NCBI GenBank assembly: GCA_002497965.1
Contig: DAFR01000052.1
Span: 11,281-17,940 of the forward strand
Origin: Methanomicrobiaceae archaeon UBA436
Lineage (GTDB): Archaea > Halobacteriota > Methanomicrobia > Methanomicrobiales > Methanoculleaceae
DNA length: 6,660 bases
Direction of reading: 5' to 3'
Below, one piece after another: positions 6,300 through 6,660 of the stretch. How positions within the stretch are numbered: position 1 is the first letter of the stretch; each line of letters starts with the position of its first letter. The position numbers and the translations under genes were made by a program. The notes under the pieces were generated by a model, which made no database searches, was not told where the DNA came from, and saw only the letters and a list, made by a program, of their open reading frames with translations.

Positions 6300-6660
6300 T
6301 CTACCGGCTCTACGAGAAGATCCTCCTTCGCAACCTCAGCACCCTCCCGGAGCATATCTGTTTCATGATCAGCGAGAAGGATATGCTCGATGCCCCCGAC
6401 AACCTCTACCGTACCGTTGAGTGGTGCCGGGAACTGGGGATCGGGAGCGTGACGTTCCATATCAGCACCACCGACCCGGCCAGGCTGGAACGCTGCCTGC
6501 CGCAGATCCGCAGGGTCTCCTCGATCGCACACCTGAGGCTGCACTACCGGGAGGGAACTGAGGTTGCGGGGGAGGGCATGGACGTGGCGGTGGCGATCGG
6601 GAAGAGCGGACGGGAGGAGATCGCGGCCTGTATCCGGCAGATGGCTGAAGAGGGGGTGGA
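6296..6660 (+). CDS. Cis-prenyltransferase (UppS) family protein, catalytic motif lost; 3' end outside window
   Basis: The first 121 codons of a UppS-family protein. A GGGGGTGGG purine run just upstream of the ATG is an acceptable ribosome site. Alignment by eye: LPEHICFM (17-24) matches the family's LPxHVAIIM; YRTVEWCRELGIGSVTFHIS (37-56) matches the helix-strand ending in YAFSTEN; and VAVAIGKSGREEI (98-110) matches the strand carrying YGGR and EI. The family's catalytic DGNxR motif after IM is absent: residues 25-30 read ISEKDM, so the magnesium/diphosphate-binding Asp is gone, and the segment before the WC helix is shortened. It is therefore probably not an active synthase alone but a partner subunit, like eukaryotic NgBR/Nus1 or the second subunit reported for a Methanosarcina enzyme. 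The product would be the long polyprenyl carrier for glycan assembly. The C-terminal RXG motif that would help decide lies beyond the window. Confidence 0.75.
   Translation, partial: MIYRLYEKILLRNLSTLPEHICFMISEKDMLDAPDNLYRTVEWCRELGIGSVTFHISTTDPARLERCLPQIRRVSSIAHLRLHYREGTEVAGEGMDVAVAIGKSGREEIAACIRQMAEEGV

Noticed and set aside
6263..6544. Minus-strand 93-codon frame opposite the UppS-like gene
   Set aside because: The plus strand carries cis-prenyltransferase family signatures in this span; the minus frame resembles nothing.

Overview
The window looks archaeal, most likely a GC-rich Methanomicrobiales-type methanogen (Methanoculleus-like). That assignment is inference. It rests on a diphthine synthase of archaeal type, a DUF357 protein, TATA-like box A elements instead of bacterial -35/-10 promoters, Shine-Dalgarno sites of the GGAG type, and strong GC bias at third codon positions.

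Layout: almost everything is coded on the minus strand and reads right to left. From about 6004 down to 1441 there is a tight five-gene run: a DtxR/MntR-type metal-dependent repressor with a C-terminal FeoA-like domain; FeoB, overlapping it by ATGA; a KaiC/RAD55-like protein whose nucleotide-binding motifs are degenerate (11-nt gap); diphthine synthase dphB (GTG start, 37-nt gap); and a DUF357 protein made of two tandem DUF357-like units, overlapping dphB by ATGA. A perfect 8-bp-stem hairpin follows 17 nt after the last stop codon. After a 343-bp intergenic region comes a UPF0104 / LPG_synthase_TM flippase-like membrane protein (1097 to 54), which has its own upstream region with box A candidates and small dyads. 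At the right edge, divergent from the repressor, a cis-prenyltransferase (UppS-family) gene starts at 6296 on the plus strand and runs off the window.

How the genes fit together: the repressor and FeoB form an obvious ferrous-iron uptake unit with probable autoregulation. The FeoA function may be supplied by the repressor's own C-terminal domain, because no separate feoA is present. dphB makes the methylated intermediate of diphthamide on elongation factor 2. Its place downstream of the iron genes may be simple operon packing, or may relate to the iron-sulfur enzymes of the same pathway. The prenyltransferase-like protein lacks the catalytic aspartate motif and resembles the non-catalytic partner subunits (NgBR/Nus1 type) of heteromeric cis-prenyltransferases; it is the most interesting single gene here. 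I see no mobile element, CRISPR array, rRNA or tRNA.
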